This document shows, piece after piece, positions 41,301-50,583 of a stretch of DNA of 64,000 bases (the stretch's first letter is position 1; each line of letters starts with the position of its first letter). The position numbers were made by a program, and so were the translations under genes. The notes under the pieces are model-generated. The model was given only the letters and a program-made list of their open reading frames with translations, was not told the DNA's origin and ran no database searches. The DNA lies in contig CM074200.1 of the NCBI GenBank assembly GCA_037179385.1, positions 36,459,884 to 36,523,883 on the forward strand. Direction: 5' to 3'. The stretch is from Holothuria scabra (Eukaryota > Echinodermata > Holothuroidea > Aspidochirotida > Holothuriidae).

Positions 41301-44300
41301 TTCTGTTTGCATTTTTTCAATTACGAGTCCCTTTGATTTTTTCTCTTCAGCTAGTATGAATAATGGAAAATTCCGATTTCATAAAATGAAAATAGCCTCA
41401 GACTGTATAGCTGGTTTTGTACCAGAGGTGCCGCATCGTATGTGCATGGCAAGCTGATGCAAACACAAGCCTACGAAGTAGCCTACTAGTGTGGTGTACA
41501 AGTAACATTTGCCTGCCATGCAGGGCATCTCACTAGTGTTCGACAGATTATGCTATAATTGATAATACCCGATTATTCAATTTAACAATCGGACCTGATT
41601 CCCAGTTACAGATCACCGATTATTGAAAAGAGGGAAGTAACATGTTTGTCACTTTAGTACGTGCCCCTTGCTTCGTGCATATCGTATTATCATAACCAGT
41701 TCAGGATGGAAAATATTGGGAATATTTCTGGATATCATTTTTGTAGGCGAAATATTTTCACTTTAAAAGTGGAGATATAAATCCACCCTTAATACAGTAC
41801 AATTGTTTGCAGTAGATATCACATGCCCTTTGATAATTTAGTTCTAATGCCAACATCATGCTCTGTCTAGTTTTCCTCCCCCAATCATGTCGGAAAATTG
41901 CATTCTTTTACTGTACTGGGTTGTAGTTGCGTTAGTGCACTGTAGCTACTCTCCTGTTTTAACGAACCCCATGTAAAGCAATCATGATAATCTTAGCAGT
42001 TCTGGGCACCCGTAGAACGTATCTCATGGTTCTTTTCTGATATAAATATCCCCGTATATTTTTAGCAGTTCTTGTCCAAAACATCCGTCTTGTTTAAAAA
42101 GAATCTGCAACTGAAATGAACATAAGTCTGATCCCCGAAAAATCCACGTTCAGGTAGATTTGTGAAGCCGTTTCTAGGTGAATTTAGCACCGGGCTCGCC
42201 CCGCTTCGCTAGCAGGTATTACAAGCGCGATCGTCATAACACAAACTAAAACGGGAAAATTTGTGTCGAGACCGAGTATTTTCACACACTAAATCACATA
42301 GGCGAAGGCGCAAGTTGTGATTGGCTGCCTAGAATCAACGCAACTGAACCAATCACGAAGCAGGGGCTTATTTAAATTTTGCAATGGATCTTATGCATAT
42401 GATGTCACCGAGCAAAATATGATGCCTTATTTGGCGGTAAAAACGGACACGCACGTAAGTGTAGTGCATGCGTAGGCCAAGAAGCTTGCTGCAAGAGACC
42501 ATGTGCAATTACTGTTTTCGTTTGCAATGACGTCGTATGACAACATTGCTTAAGTCCTACTATAAATAACATTACGGAAGGAATGCTGGGAATGACTTAA
42601 TTTATGCAAGATAATAACCACGGAACTTCACAAGATTCTAGGTGCGAAGTGTACAAAACGTGCACAGATATGTATGCAAAGCTTGTGGATTGGAAAACTG
42701 AAACAGCAAAACACTGCAGCTAGATAGTCTGTACTATGTATTTTTTGCTGAACAGTTGGTACCGCAACTTACGCGGCGCTTTCTGCAAGACAGGGAAAAC
42801 ACCTTGAATGCACTTCTAAATCGAATTCCAAGTAATACTACCAGGTTATAGCAGAAAACTTAAACATCAAACGATCATTCCCATGGCAGGGGTAAAATTT
42901 ATACGTTTGTGATTATCAATGCATCCTGTTTTAGCGGGAAGTTAAAGGATTGGGTATTTACGGGAATTTTAACGAAATTAAGAGCAAGTTTCAAGTCTAT
43001 TAAGCCCCTTTTTCCAGTTTGCAAATAATAGGTGGTAGTGATCGGTTGAATGGCAGAATTGCCGCTTATTTACCGATAACGGAATAATCGGCCCGATGCC
43101 GATTACTTAACCAATGATCGGTCGAACACTATACACCTCACCTGGAAGTACGAGCCATGTTGTTTGAACCTAGTACCGTTAACGTACGTTCAGCCTCAGT
43201 TTTTAGTGCTCAGCATACTAATCTTACGGTACCCATACCGAATGCGGCAGCTAGCACTATTGGTCAAGCTTAACAAAGACACTGGAGGCCCAATATTCCA
43301 GCCGCTGGGATAAAAATGTTTCTTTTCGACTAGTTGACATGAATTTTGTTTATGTTGGGATGAGTTACAGCTCATGGAGGCATTTATCCCCCCCCAAAAA
43401 AAAATTAATTCAGAGTTTTACGGATTTCCTGCATCATCAAAATCATGCAAATGTGAAAGTTGTCATATCAGTTGACATGTTATGTACGAGCACTGCGCAA
43501 TACAATATTGCAGTACATGGATTACGTCCTGTCGTAATTTCGTAACATTAAGGACCTAAGGTTAACATTTGCCAAATGGTTTTGCACACAAAGCGGACCA
43601 ACAATATGATAGGCTGTAATGCCGATGGAAGAAGCTGGTTCTGCCTGCCGCAATGATAATCCTGCCACAACCAAACGGCTAAGACTTTAGCAAACCTGAT
43701 TGATCAAAATTTCAGCTATTAATTATGAAATCTTGTAAGAAATAAAACATACACAGACAAATTTTACACTCCAAAACTTTTTTCAAGGACATTTTCAGGA
43801 CTTCATGAGCTCATTTTTAAATTTAAGGACATTTCCAGGACTTTTCAAGGCTCACAAAAATTCAAGGACTTTTCAAGGTTTTCAAGGACCGCTACGAACC
43901 CTGTATTAGAAAAAGAGTAGACACCACAAGGGCCTTAAGGGCTTAGAATACCTTGTTTGTAAAGTGATTTTACATCACTACATTTAATGCACTTTCACTC
44001 AAAATGTTATAACCAGCTGCAACTTATAGTATATGTTTCACTGTTTCCATCACACTAGGACTCAAAAAGTGACAGGAATACTCATACAAAAAGTTGTAAC
44101 TAGTGACATATTGTGCAAAATAAAAAAAAATATCAAATGTTCCAAGGAATGGCAGGTGTGGTGAATACAAGCAATGTGCACTATATTTGGTGAAAAAGTT
44201 ATGGGATTGTAAATTTTTAAAGCCAGTCTAAAAAAATCACTAAGCTCAAAATCACATAAATGACTTCCACAGATGGGTGCAATTAAGGGAAAAAATCCAG

Positions 44301-47038
44301 ACAGTTTCTGTTAAAGATACTGGCTGGGCAAGGAATGATTACGTATTCAAAATTTGAGCGGCAAATTTTGATATTTCTGGGCTACGAAGGTTACAAAATT
44401 ACAAAAACAGTAATGACGCACATATTAAAAATTTGCTACACAATTTCAACTTTGTGCACCAATTTTTCCATCTTGTATATATCAAAATACCATGCAATAC
44501 CAGAAACATTAGTCCATGGTACATGAAGCTTTTCAGCAGGAATGCCAATTGCAACATTGTCCATTTGATTTTTATGTCTTTTTTTTTATTGTTAATTTAG
44601 CATTTGAAAACTATCTGGTAACCACTTACCTTCAAGACATCTGTCTCCAAAAGCATGTTCAGGAAATATGGTTCGAAGGTATGTTATTGTTGAAACACCA
44701 ACAGCTAATAGCTTTTTGACAAATAAAGCTGACTGTTGCTCTGAAATTTGTTCTGAAGGGAATATCGAAGACCACTGGAAAATGGAAGAGAGGAAACAGT
44801 GTAAATTTGCCAATATATATTGAAAAATGTCATCTGATGTACAATATATGCAATTATAACCATAGTAAAGATGATTAAAATATCATCTTGATACTATTTT
44901 CATGAAAAGATATGGCACTGTGAAATTCAAAAAAAAAATAAATTAAGAACCATGCACTCCTTAGTTTTGTCATAACAAAAACATGATCATGAAAAATGCA
45001 TTAATCCCAAGGGAGTCTTCCAATACTACTACTCTTTCACTATGCCCATTCTGTTTGATTTCCAAACTTGAGCTAGGCAAAAGCTCATACCCAGTTTGTA
45101 ATACAGTATCTTCACAAAAGAGGTATTTTAGTACTCCAGGAAATCAAAGATTAAATTTTTGAGGCCTTCCTAATATTCAACTTGCATAATACTTGATGAT
45201 TTTTCAAAAACATTTCTCATTTCAACATGTATTTAAGCTTGTAAGTTGGAATCAAACTTGATGTTATCACCAATTAACAATACACAATGTGGTCAGAGAG
45301 ACCTGCACACAAATCGATACAGAACATTTAATTAATACGGCCAACCCACACACCTAGAAATTAGCAAAGTCACTTGCAACTTTCTTGAAATATCGTGTTT
45401 AAACTGTTTTGACCTTGTGATATCTCATGAACCCAAATGACCTCTGACCTCCACCAAAAATGACAGGGATCATCTACTCAATATAGCCAAGTAAGCCAAC
45501 CCACACACCAAATATGAGATTAGTCACACTTACCTTTCTTGAGATACGGTGTTTACAAGCAATTTCTAAGGAATGTGCCATTTGACCTCTTGTGACCCCA
45601 AATGAGCTTTGACCTCCACAAAAATCGATAGGGATCATCAAATGAACCGTTCTTGAGATATCTTGTTTACAAGGTTTTGACCTTTTGACCTGTCGTGACC
45701 CCAAATGACATCTGACCTCCACCAAAAACAATAGGGATCATCTACTCAATATGGCCAACCAATACACCAAATATGAAATTAGTCACACTTGCCTTTCTTG
45801 AGATACTGTGTTTACAAGCAATTCCTAAGGAATTTACCATATGACCTCTCGTGACCCCAAATGACCTTTGATCTCAACAAAAATCAATAGTGATCATCTA
45901 CTCAATATGGCCAACCCACACACCCAATATGAAATCAGTCAGACTAACCCTTTTTGAGATATCGTGTTTACAAGCAGAAGCTTCACATACACACACGCAC
46001 ACACACACAACATCACCATCGCATAGATTCCTTTTGCTGATGCAAGGAATCAAAAATCTATAGAATCTATCATTATCTTGCTAACAAGATTCTCTAAATT
46101 ATATTTTCAGTTGTTGACCTTCAGTGACCTTGATGACCCTCAGGAGCATAGCCAGGATTGTGTCATGGGGGGTTGGGGGTTGGGGGCACATCAAAAAAGT
46201 CTGAGGGGAAAGAGAAAAAAAGCTATTTTAGGTTTTTTTTTACTGCAAGGTTGGGTCATGGAGGGGAGTTTCAACCCCCAAAACCACCCCCATGGCAACG
46301 TCACTGATGACCTTTGACCTAAACCAAACACAAAATGATTTGAAATCTGTCCTTTCTACCTTAAAATACTGTGTTAAATTTTTCAGTGTTTGACCCCAGA
46401 TGACCCTTGACCTTCACCAAACATATCAGATTTTATCCTTACACAATAACACATCCACACACCACATATGACATCTGTCCAAGTTCCTACCTTGAAATAT
46501 CATGTTGAAAAGGTTTTAATTTTTTGACCCCTGGTGACCCCAAATGACCTTCGACCTCCACCAAACAAAGCAGGATTAATCTTTGTACCACATGCAGACA
46601 GATGATTTGTGCAATTAGTTGGTCAGTTGTATACATCTACCGTGCCACATGAGATGTCAAAATCCAAGTAATACATGCAGCATGATGCAATTCATTGCTT
46701 GCCTACAAAACAATGTCACTTGATGTCAGTATGTGAGGTCCAATTTTATTTTGAACCCATCACATTCTTACAGGTGCTTACAACAAATATTGTACATTCC
46801 TGTACCCAGTCATCAAGGAGTTGATTCATTTGAATGATTTGAACTACGACACTCATTGATCAATAATAGCAGTACATACAGTTACACCTGCTACATACTT
46901 TACAGAACAATGTAAGGTTTCCCAAAATTAATGTACCATGGTAGTGATGACACACAGGGTTGATAAATATCAACAAAAAGATAAACTACAAACCTGACCA
47001 GAACTTGATTGAGGTCTTACTGCTGTTTCCACTGCCAT
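17364..47038 (-). CDS. HORMAD1: HORMA-domain meiotic axis protein with PHD finger and winged helix
   Basis: HORMAD1/Hop1 proteins sit on the meiotic chromosome axis, promote double-strand breaks and support homologue synapsis. Eighteen coding exons were read on the - strand, 5' to 3': 47038-46994, 44774-44630, 40722-40622, 40125-40105, 33101-33075, 32362-32295, 31092-30941, 30656-30565, 28748-28738, 27970-27832, 26025-25953, 24529-24432, 22984-22868, 22334-22105, 21164-21002, 20556-20425, 19530-19465, 17459-17364. All have GT donors and AG acceptors, the phases agree throughout, and the sum is 591 codons plus stop. Residues about 16-230 are the HORMA domain ([56 protein letters not shown]). 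An acidic linker follows. Residues 318-361 form a C4HC3 PHD finger, 364-440 a winged-helix-like domain, and 561-591 a basic tail. Mammalian HORMAD1 (about 394 residues) lacks the PHD and winged helix as I recall it; many Hop1 homologues keep them. The family is certain; HORMAD1 rather than HORMAD2 is inferred from similarity in the HORMA domain and the tail. Confidence 0.92.
17460..19464 (-). other. HORMAD last intron with SINE
   Basis: A GT-AG intron of about 2 kb holding a SINE at 17708-17880 and a poly-C tract near 17990. No coding sequence recognised. Confidence 0.6.
17708..17880 (-). repeat. SINE copy
   Basis: Shares the 3' end (agttagatgaggtttcac read on +), the ccaactggtttaagcc block and the ctactccattgc block with the complete copies at 28198 and 30037. 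The tRNA-like head is truncated. Confidence 0.75.
22105..22334 (-). other. HORMAD1: Winged-helix exon of the HORMAD gene
   Basis: This single exon directly behind the PHD finger encodes about 76 residues: [20 protein letters not shown], then [20 protein letters not shown], then [12 protein letters not shown]. The order helix - helix-turn-recognition helix - basic wing is what a winged helix shows. PHD plus winged helix is the known chromatin-binding region of Hop1-type HORMADs. The fold is inferred by eye. Confidence 0.7.
22868..24529 (-). other. HORMAD1: PHD finger exon pair of the HORMAD gene
   Basis: The exon 24529-24432 ends with [10 protein letters not shown] and the exon 22984-22868 starts [16 protein letters not shown]. 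Together they give Cys318, Cys320, Cys332, Cys335, His340, Cys343, Cys358 and Cys361, a complete zinc-binding C4HC3 set. Trp338 sits two residues before the His, as is usual for PHD fingers. The DDGLMIRC segment matches the part that in H3-reading PHD fingers lines the histone tail groove. Histone binding is an inference. Confidence 0.85.
22985..24431 (-). other. HORMAD intron splitting the PHD finger
   Basis: The GT-AG intron separates the first Cys pair of the PHD finger from the rest. No gene or recognisable mobile element is seen inside it. Confidence 0.5.
24550..24838. mobile_element. Degenerate hAT-like element
   Basis: The left end starts CAGGGTATGTACA and the right end, reversed, starts CAGAGTTCATACAGC. 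Subterminal stretches of the 'ttcaaggacctt' type match those of the better preserved element at 40892-43903. It lies in the intron upstream of the PHD exons. Too decayed to show a target-site duplication. Confidence 0.4.
24842..24871. other. Perfect 13-bp stem, 4-base loop palindrome
   Basis: AAAAGACACCTAC, TACG, then GTAGGTGTCTTTT: all 13 positions pair. It directly follows the hAT-like remnant in a HORMAD intron. Function unknown. Confidence 0.85.
24988..25110 (-). repeat. SINE, internally deleted
   Basis: Has the SINE 3' end (gagttagatggaatttt on +) and the tRNA-like B-box part (gacctggccaggattcaaactcc on +), with the body between them missing. Confidence 0.6.
26026..27831 (-). other. HORMAD intron with a G/C-skewed dispersed repeat
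   Basis: The part at about 27421-27600 ('agaccactattttaggtgtttttt', 'gggtcatgg', 'ccctcaaaaccctcc') resembles 46140-46310 in the same order, so it is an interspersed repeat. The rest shows nothing recognisable. Confidence 0.5.
28198..28438 (-). repeat. SINE, nearly complete
   Basis: Read on the - strand: a tRNA-like head with A box (GGTTAGAGCATCC) and B box (GGAGTTGGAGTC), a body of about 150 bases, and a 3' end 'aacctcatctaactta'. It lies in the intron between the 11-bp microexon and the following exon. Confidence 0.8.
28738..28748 (-). other. HORMAD1: HORMAD 11-bp microexon
   Basis: It encodes PFH plus two bases of a Ser codon, between an acceptor CAATCAG and a donor GTGAGT. It fills the STPFH motif that ends the HORMA domain safety-belt region: the preceding exon ends in DVST and the next begins in VKLRMK. 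Skipping it would shift the frame. Confidence 0.85.
30037..30283 (-). repeat. SINE, best complete copy (tRNA-Thr-like head)
   Basis: On the - strand the head reads TGGTTAGAGCATC (A box), a CTTGTAG anticodon-loop-like segment, and GGGAGTTCAAGTCC (B box), followed by a unique body ('gcttggtgctcagcataagc', 'cagtggagtagggaaaacaa') and a 3' end near 'cttcatctagc'. The loop suggests a tRNA-Thr(TGT) ancestor. Other copies are at 1288, 6745, 17708, 24988, 28198, 58291 and perhaps 60612. Confidence 0.8.
34160..34420. repeat. G-rich dispersed repeat
   Basis: The order 'ttttggggaggcaaa', 'gtggtcctggggcc', 'agcccctagaag', 'ttttagcatatctctgggtg' is matched by 57270-57460 ('agcccctgggagccc', 'ttttggcatatctcttggg'). 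An interspersed family without an open frame. Confidence 0.6.
35465..35753 (+). pseudogene. Harbinger transposase C-terminal remnant, frameshifted
   Basis: After a plausible acceptor ending at 35464, the frame reads [20 protein letters not shown] then [12 protein letters not shown], the conserved YN-x-x-H...FG-x-LK-x-RF region of PIF/Harbinger transposases. A one-base insertion near 35584 moves the frame. The continuation [19 protein letters not shown] is the conserved end of the nuclease domain and reaches a stop at 35753. The DDE-bearing N-terminal part was not found, so the gene cannot encode a working enzyme. Confidence 0.75.
37378..38372 (-). CDS. MYB/SANT-like protein of the Harbinger element
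   Basis: Two exons: 38372-38015 ([19 protein letters not shown]...) and 37670-37378 (ending in QRQISHTGQ and a stop). The donor is GTGAGA, the acceptor TTTTCCAG, phase 1, giving 216 codons plus stop. The first exon has an N-terminal helical region, a SANT-like stretch ([31 protein letters not shown]) and an acidic [15 protein letters not shown]. The second has a proline-rich [11 protein letters not shown] segment and a C-terminal coiled-coil-like [19 protein letters not shown]. Animal Harbingers encode such a protein beside the transposase, where it carries the transposase to DNA and the nucleus. Here it looks intact although the transposase is broken. It lies on the same strand as the host HORMAD gene. 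Assignment is by context and composition. Confidence 0.6.
40105..40125 (-). other. HORMAD1: HORMAD 21-bp microexon
   Basis: It encodes LRALILG, with a perfect donor GTAAGT and an acceptor GAATAG. It joins the preceding exon, which ends in DKKY, to the next, which begins LYVHSDDPD. The family pattern there is KKYLRxxxLxxY. Without it the HORMA domain would lose a seven-residue core strand but stay in frame. Confidence 0.85.
40892..43903. mobile_element. hAT-like non-autonomous transposon (outer)
   Basis: The left end is CAGGGTTCGTAGC and the right end reversed is CAGGGTTCGTAGCGGTCC; both continue into 'cttgaaaagtccttgaa'-type repeats. TATTA flanks both ends (40887-40891 and 43904-43908), a possible 5-bp target duplication; hAT elements usually make 8 bp. 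No transposase frame. The inner element at 41534-43131 accounts for about half the length. Confidence 0.7.
41534..43131. mobile_element. Inner 1.6 kb non-autonomous element, copy 1
   Basis: Ends in TAGTGTTCGAC on the left and GTCGAACACTA on the right, with CGATTAT-type subterminal repeats on both sides. TA at both borders suggests a TA target. A clearly homologous, more decayed copy begins at 53749 inside a different transposon. No long open frame, so mobilised by an enzyme made elsewhere. Confidence 0.75.
45405..46620. repeat. Tandem-unit repeat with TGACCT half-sites, HORMAD intron 1
   Basis: Units of about 150-160 bp each contain 'ccccaaatgacctctgacctcc', 'accaaaaacaatagg', 'tcatctactcaatatgg', 'caccaaatatga' and 'tgtttacaag'. 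They end in a CA microsatellite (about 45990-46007) and a hairpin-like 'gattccttttgctgatgcaaggaatc' near 46026-46051. A further repeat (46140-46310, related to 27421-27600) is inserted in it. TGACCTTTGACCT at 46308-46320 is a perfect DR1. Confidence 0.75.
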
Positions 47039-47107
47039 GATTCCAGCATTTGCTCCTTTTCCCTCACCTCAGTTGTACAATCAATTAAACCTTCTTTAAA
47101 TACTCTT
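46994..47107 (-). other. HORMAD1: HORMAD exon 1: 5' UTR and start codon
   Basis: The start ATG is at 47038-47036. It is followed by 14 further codons ([15 protein letters not shown]) and a donor GTTTGT. Upstream, a pyrimidine-rich tract ending TTTTTCAG is immediately beyond 47107. The 5' UTR therefore probably continues in at least one more exon further upstream, not located here. The short N-terminal arm before the HORMA core is typical of the family. Confidence 0.75.
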
Positions 47108-47589
47108 CTGAAAAATAAAAAAGGAAACCTATAATAAACTCACTACATTACCAAAAGTTGGAACTGAACAACATTGAAGTTGACCCCTGACAAGATTTCA
47201 AAATTCTAATTTCTTCACTTTTCAATAGAGGGAAATAAGTACCTTAAACCATATCATATGGTGGGAGACATATATGCCACTTATGGGAAAGAACAATTCT
47301 GACATATGTATTACTGTATGCATTGCTCCCAAGTTCCAAAAGACCAGACGTGTCCATCCCTGATTTGTCCATCGATCCCTGGCCTAGGGGGGGGGGGGTT
47401 ATATAAGAGGAGGGAGGTCCCTTGGGCTCCCCTTTTCAAAAGTTTTTGAATTTTAGAATCGTCTATGCACGAAATTTGGTCACACTTTTTTGGCCAATCA
47501 GTTAGCACAATTTCACTAGGCTACCGCAAAAAAAAATTAACTCTGAGACAAGCCCCGCCTCCTGCCAGCAAAGTCAGAAGTTATTTTTT

Positions 47590-48020
47590 GTTATTTTAAG
47601 CAGCCTTAACATGACAGTGTAACAATTGAAATATTAACACGGTGACAGGAACATATCTGATACCTGCTGCGAATATTACAGAAGTCAAAAATGATGTTGC
47701 GATACTTTTTTTGACTTAAAAGCATTCACAGTGGGGCATCCCTAACACTGGTAGGAGGCAATTCCATTCAGCAAAAGACAAATCTTGCACTGCGGCACTG
47801 AACCCCCCTCAAGCTGGTTTTTCAAGTCTTTCTGGTAGGGGTCCCAGACAGAGGCACTAAATTCAAGCTGTTGTCTGACTAAGGTTTTCTACACCACTAC
47901 TTTTACCCCACGGCTACAACTGTACAAATTTCTCCGAAGCAGGCCAAGGATTTGACTTGCCTTTGAGGTCACTTTGAGGTCACTTTATGAACATGATTTG
48001 TCCAGCTTAATTTATTAACA
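47590..48020 (-). mobile_element. Truncated LINE 3' end (second LINE family)
   Basis: On the - strand the sequence reads KLSWTNHVHKVTSK, ASQILGLLRRNLYSCS, TLVRQQLEFSASVWDPYQKD and then, after a deletion, a C-terminus like NGIA...FKSKVSQHHF. This is the order seen downstream of the reverse transcriptase core in non-LTR elements. An 11-base tandem duplication (gaggtcacttt, about 47968-47990) and a stop break the frame. The part from 47794 on is repeated at 49190. Confidence 0.65.
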
Positions 48021-49188
48021 GTAACACAAGGCAGATCTACTAAAAAAGAAAAAAAAAGATAATGTACATACAAAATCGACAGATGGGATGAATAAAGAAG
48101 AAAGAAGAACGAGTCAGAAAAAATAGGAGGAAAGGATTAAAAGCACATTCTCAGGATTCATATAAATAGGCCTATCAAAGATAGAGTATGTTATGCCCAG
48201 GCCTACGTAGGTTAGGCCTAATTGGCCAATATGTTCACACAGTATGTCTGACAAACAATTTTAAAGTTTAAATTTTCTCAGTATTGGGGTCAAGTCTATT
48301 ACACAGTAAAGCTCCAGATGTTCTGACAGACTTTTTATTCTTTTATAGCTGTACGAGAGTAGGGTTGTCGCACGCACACAGAATTTTTCTCAAAAATTCT
48401 GGCGGAACTACTCACACCCAAACACGAAGTCCCTAAAACAGTGTGTCTGAAAACTGAATTCCTGTACGCGCAATACCGAAGTACGGTTAGTAAATTACGT
48501 ACTTGTGTACATGTGCGTAAGCATGTGTATGGATTGCTATAGCATCTACTTGGTGTAAGCAGGCTATGTGCAGTGTTAGGTCTCTGTACAGTACGTATGC
48601 GTAGATCCAATACATATCTGGAGCACATTAGTACAGTTGTGCCTGTCGATGTATCAGGTTAGCATCAGTGTAGTGCAAGTGTGTTGGAAGCTATAAAGAT
48701 AAAACCGTCAACTGTCCGACAATACCCAAACGCACCCTAGGCCTATTCCCAGGATTTTTAAGTAGGCCTGGGCCTAGGCCCTAGGCCTATACTCTCCATG
48801 TGGCTTATCTGACGAGGTTGGACTCTATTAGGCCTAACTTAAGTACTTGGGATGACCATTAGTCATTACTAAAAATCGCAACTGGGGTAGGCCCTAGGCT
48901 AGGCTAATCACATTCAGTCTGTTTCACGTCTGTTTCAGGGGCGAGGGATTATGGTGCTAGGAGTATCCCTGATGTTGGTTGTGTTGAGGGTCCTATTCAA
49001 GCTCACAGAGGTTTTAACCATATCTCAACTGACAGGGCAGTTTCTGGGATCAAAGTTGTGTTTGCTAACGTACGGAGCATTCTTAACAAGTTCGATGAAT
49101 TTCTTGCACAGATTTCCATTGACAATCCAGACATTGTTGGAGTTACCGAATCATGGCTCCATAGTGAGGTAAGCAACTCTGAAATTCA
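47794..49188. repeat. Tandem duplication, unit 1 (1.395 kb)
   Basis: Nearly identical to 49190-50583; only a few substitutions and a one-base length change are visible (for example near 48117/49513, 48571/49966 and 48972/50367). The unit joins a - strand LINE fragment, a middle part with AGGCCTA runs, and the first coding part of the + strand LINE. In this unit the LINE is cut off after ...SNSEI by the start of unit 2. Confidence 0.95.
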
Positions 49189-49189
49189 T

Positions 49190-50583
49190 GGCACTGAACC
49201 CCCCTCAAGCTGGTTTTTCAAGTCTTTCTGGTAGGGGTCCCAGACAGAGGCACTAAATTCAAGCTGTTGTCTGACTAAGGTTTTCTACACCACTACTTTT
49301 ACCCCACGGCTACAACTGTACAAATTTCTCCGAAGCAGGCCAAGGATTTGACTTGCCTTTGAGGTCACTTTGAGGTCACTTTATGAACATGATTTGTCCA
49401 GCTTAATTTATTAACAGTAACACAAGGCAGATCTACTAAAAAAGAAAAAAAAAGATAATGTACATACAAAATCGACAGATGGGATGAATAAAGAAGAAAG
49501 AAGAACGAGTCACAAAAATAGGAGGAAAGGATTAAAAGCACATTCTCAGGATTCATATAAATAGGCCTATCAAAGATAGAGTATGTTATGCCCAGGCCTA
49601 CGTAGGTTAGGCCTAATTGGCCAATATGTTCACACAGTATGTCTGACAAACAATTTTAAAGTTTAAATTTTCTCAGTATTGGGGTCAAGTCTATTACACA
49701 GTAAAGCTCCAGATGTTCTGACAGACTTTTTATTCTTTTATAGCTGTACGAGAGTAGGGTTGTCGCACGCACACAGAATTTTTCTCAAAAATTCTGGCGG
49801 AACTACTCACACCCAAACACGAAGTCCCTAAAACAGTGTGTCTGAAAACTGAATTCCTGTACGCGCAATACCGAAGTACGGTTAGTAAATTACGTACTTG
49901 TGTACATGTGCGTAAGCATGTGTATGGATTGCTATAGCATCTACTTGGTGTAAGCAGGCTATGTGCTGTGTTAGGTCTCTGTACAGTACGTATGCGTAGA
50001 TCCAATACATATCTGGAGCACATTAGTACAGTTGTGCCTGTCGATGTATCAGGTTAGCATCAGTGTAGTGCAAGTGTGTTGGAAGCTATAAAGATAAAAC
50101 CGTCAACTGTCCGACAATACCCAAACGCACCCTAGGCCTATTCCCAGGATTTTTAAGTAGGCCTGGGCCTAGGCCCTAGGCCTATACTCTCCATGTGGCT
50201 TATCTGACGAGGTTGGACTCTATTAGGCCTAACTTAAGTACTTGGGATGACCATTAGTCATTACTAAAAATCGCAACTGGGGTAGGCCCTAGGCTAGGCT
50301 AATCACATTCAGTCTGTTTCACGTCTGTTTCAGGGGCGAGGGATTATGGTGCTAGGAGTATCTCTGATGTTGGTTGTGTTGAGGGTCCTATTCAAGCTCA
50401 CAGAGGTTTTAACCATATCTCAACTGACAGGGCAGTTTCTCGGATCAAAGTTGTGTTTGCTAACGTACGGAGCATTCTTAACAAGTTCAATGAATTTCTT
50501 GCACAGATTTCCATTGACAATCCAGACATTGTTGGAGTTACCGAATCATGGCTCCATAGTGAGGTAAGCAACTCTGAAATTCA
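49190..50583. repeat. Tandem duplication, unit 2 (1.395 kb)
   Basis: Second copy, offset 1395-1396 bases. Here the LINE coding region continues without a break past 50583. The junction between units has one extra base and no evident microhomology. Confidence 0.95.

Larger units (their letters stand above)
40723..44629 (-). other. HORMAD intron 2 with nested transposons
   Basis: About 3.9 kb between the two N-terminal HORMA exons. The stretch 40892-43903 is one DNA transposon with a second one inserted in it; the flanks show nothing recognisable. Confidence 0.7.

Noticed and set aside
48335..48628. 97-codon - strand open frame, found again identically at 49730-50023
   Set aside because: Its 'conservation' is only the tandem duplication; composition is unlike a protein and no domain is seen.
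49365..49649. 94-codon - strand frame
   Set aside because: Only its last part (KLSWTNHVHKVTSK) is meaningful, as a LINE fragment; the rest is non-coding spacer of the duplicated unit.
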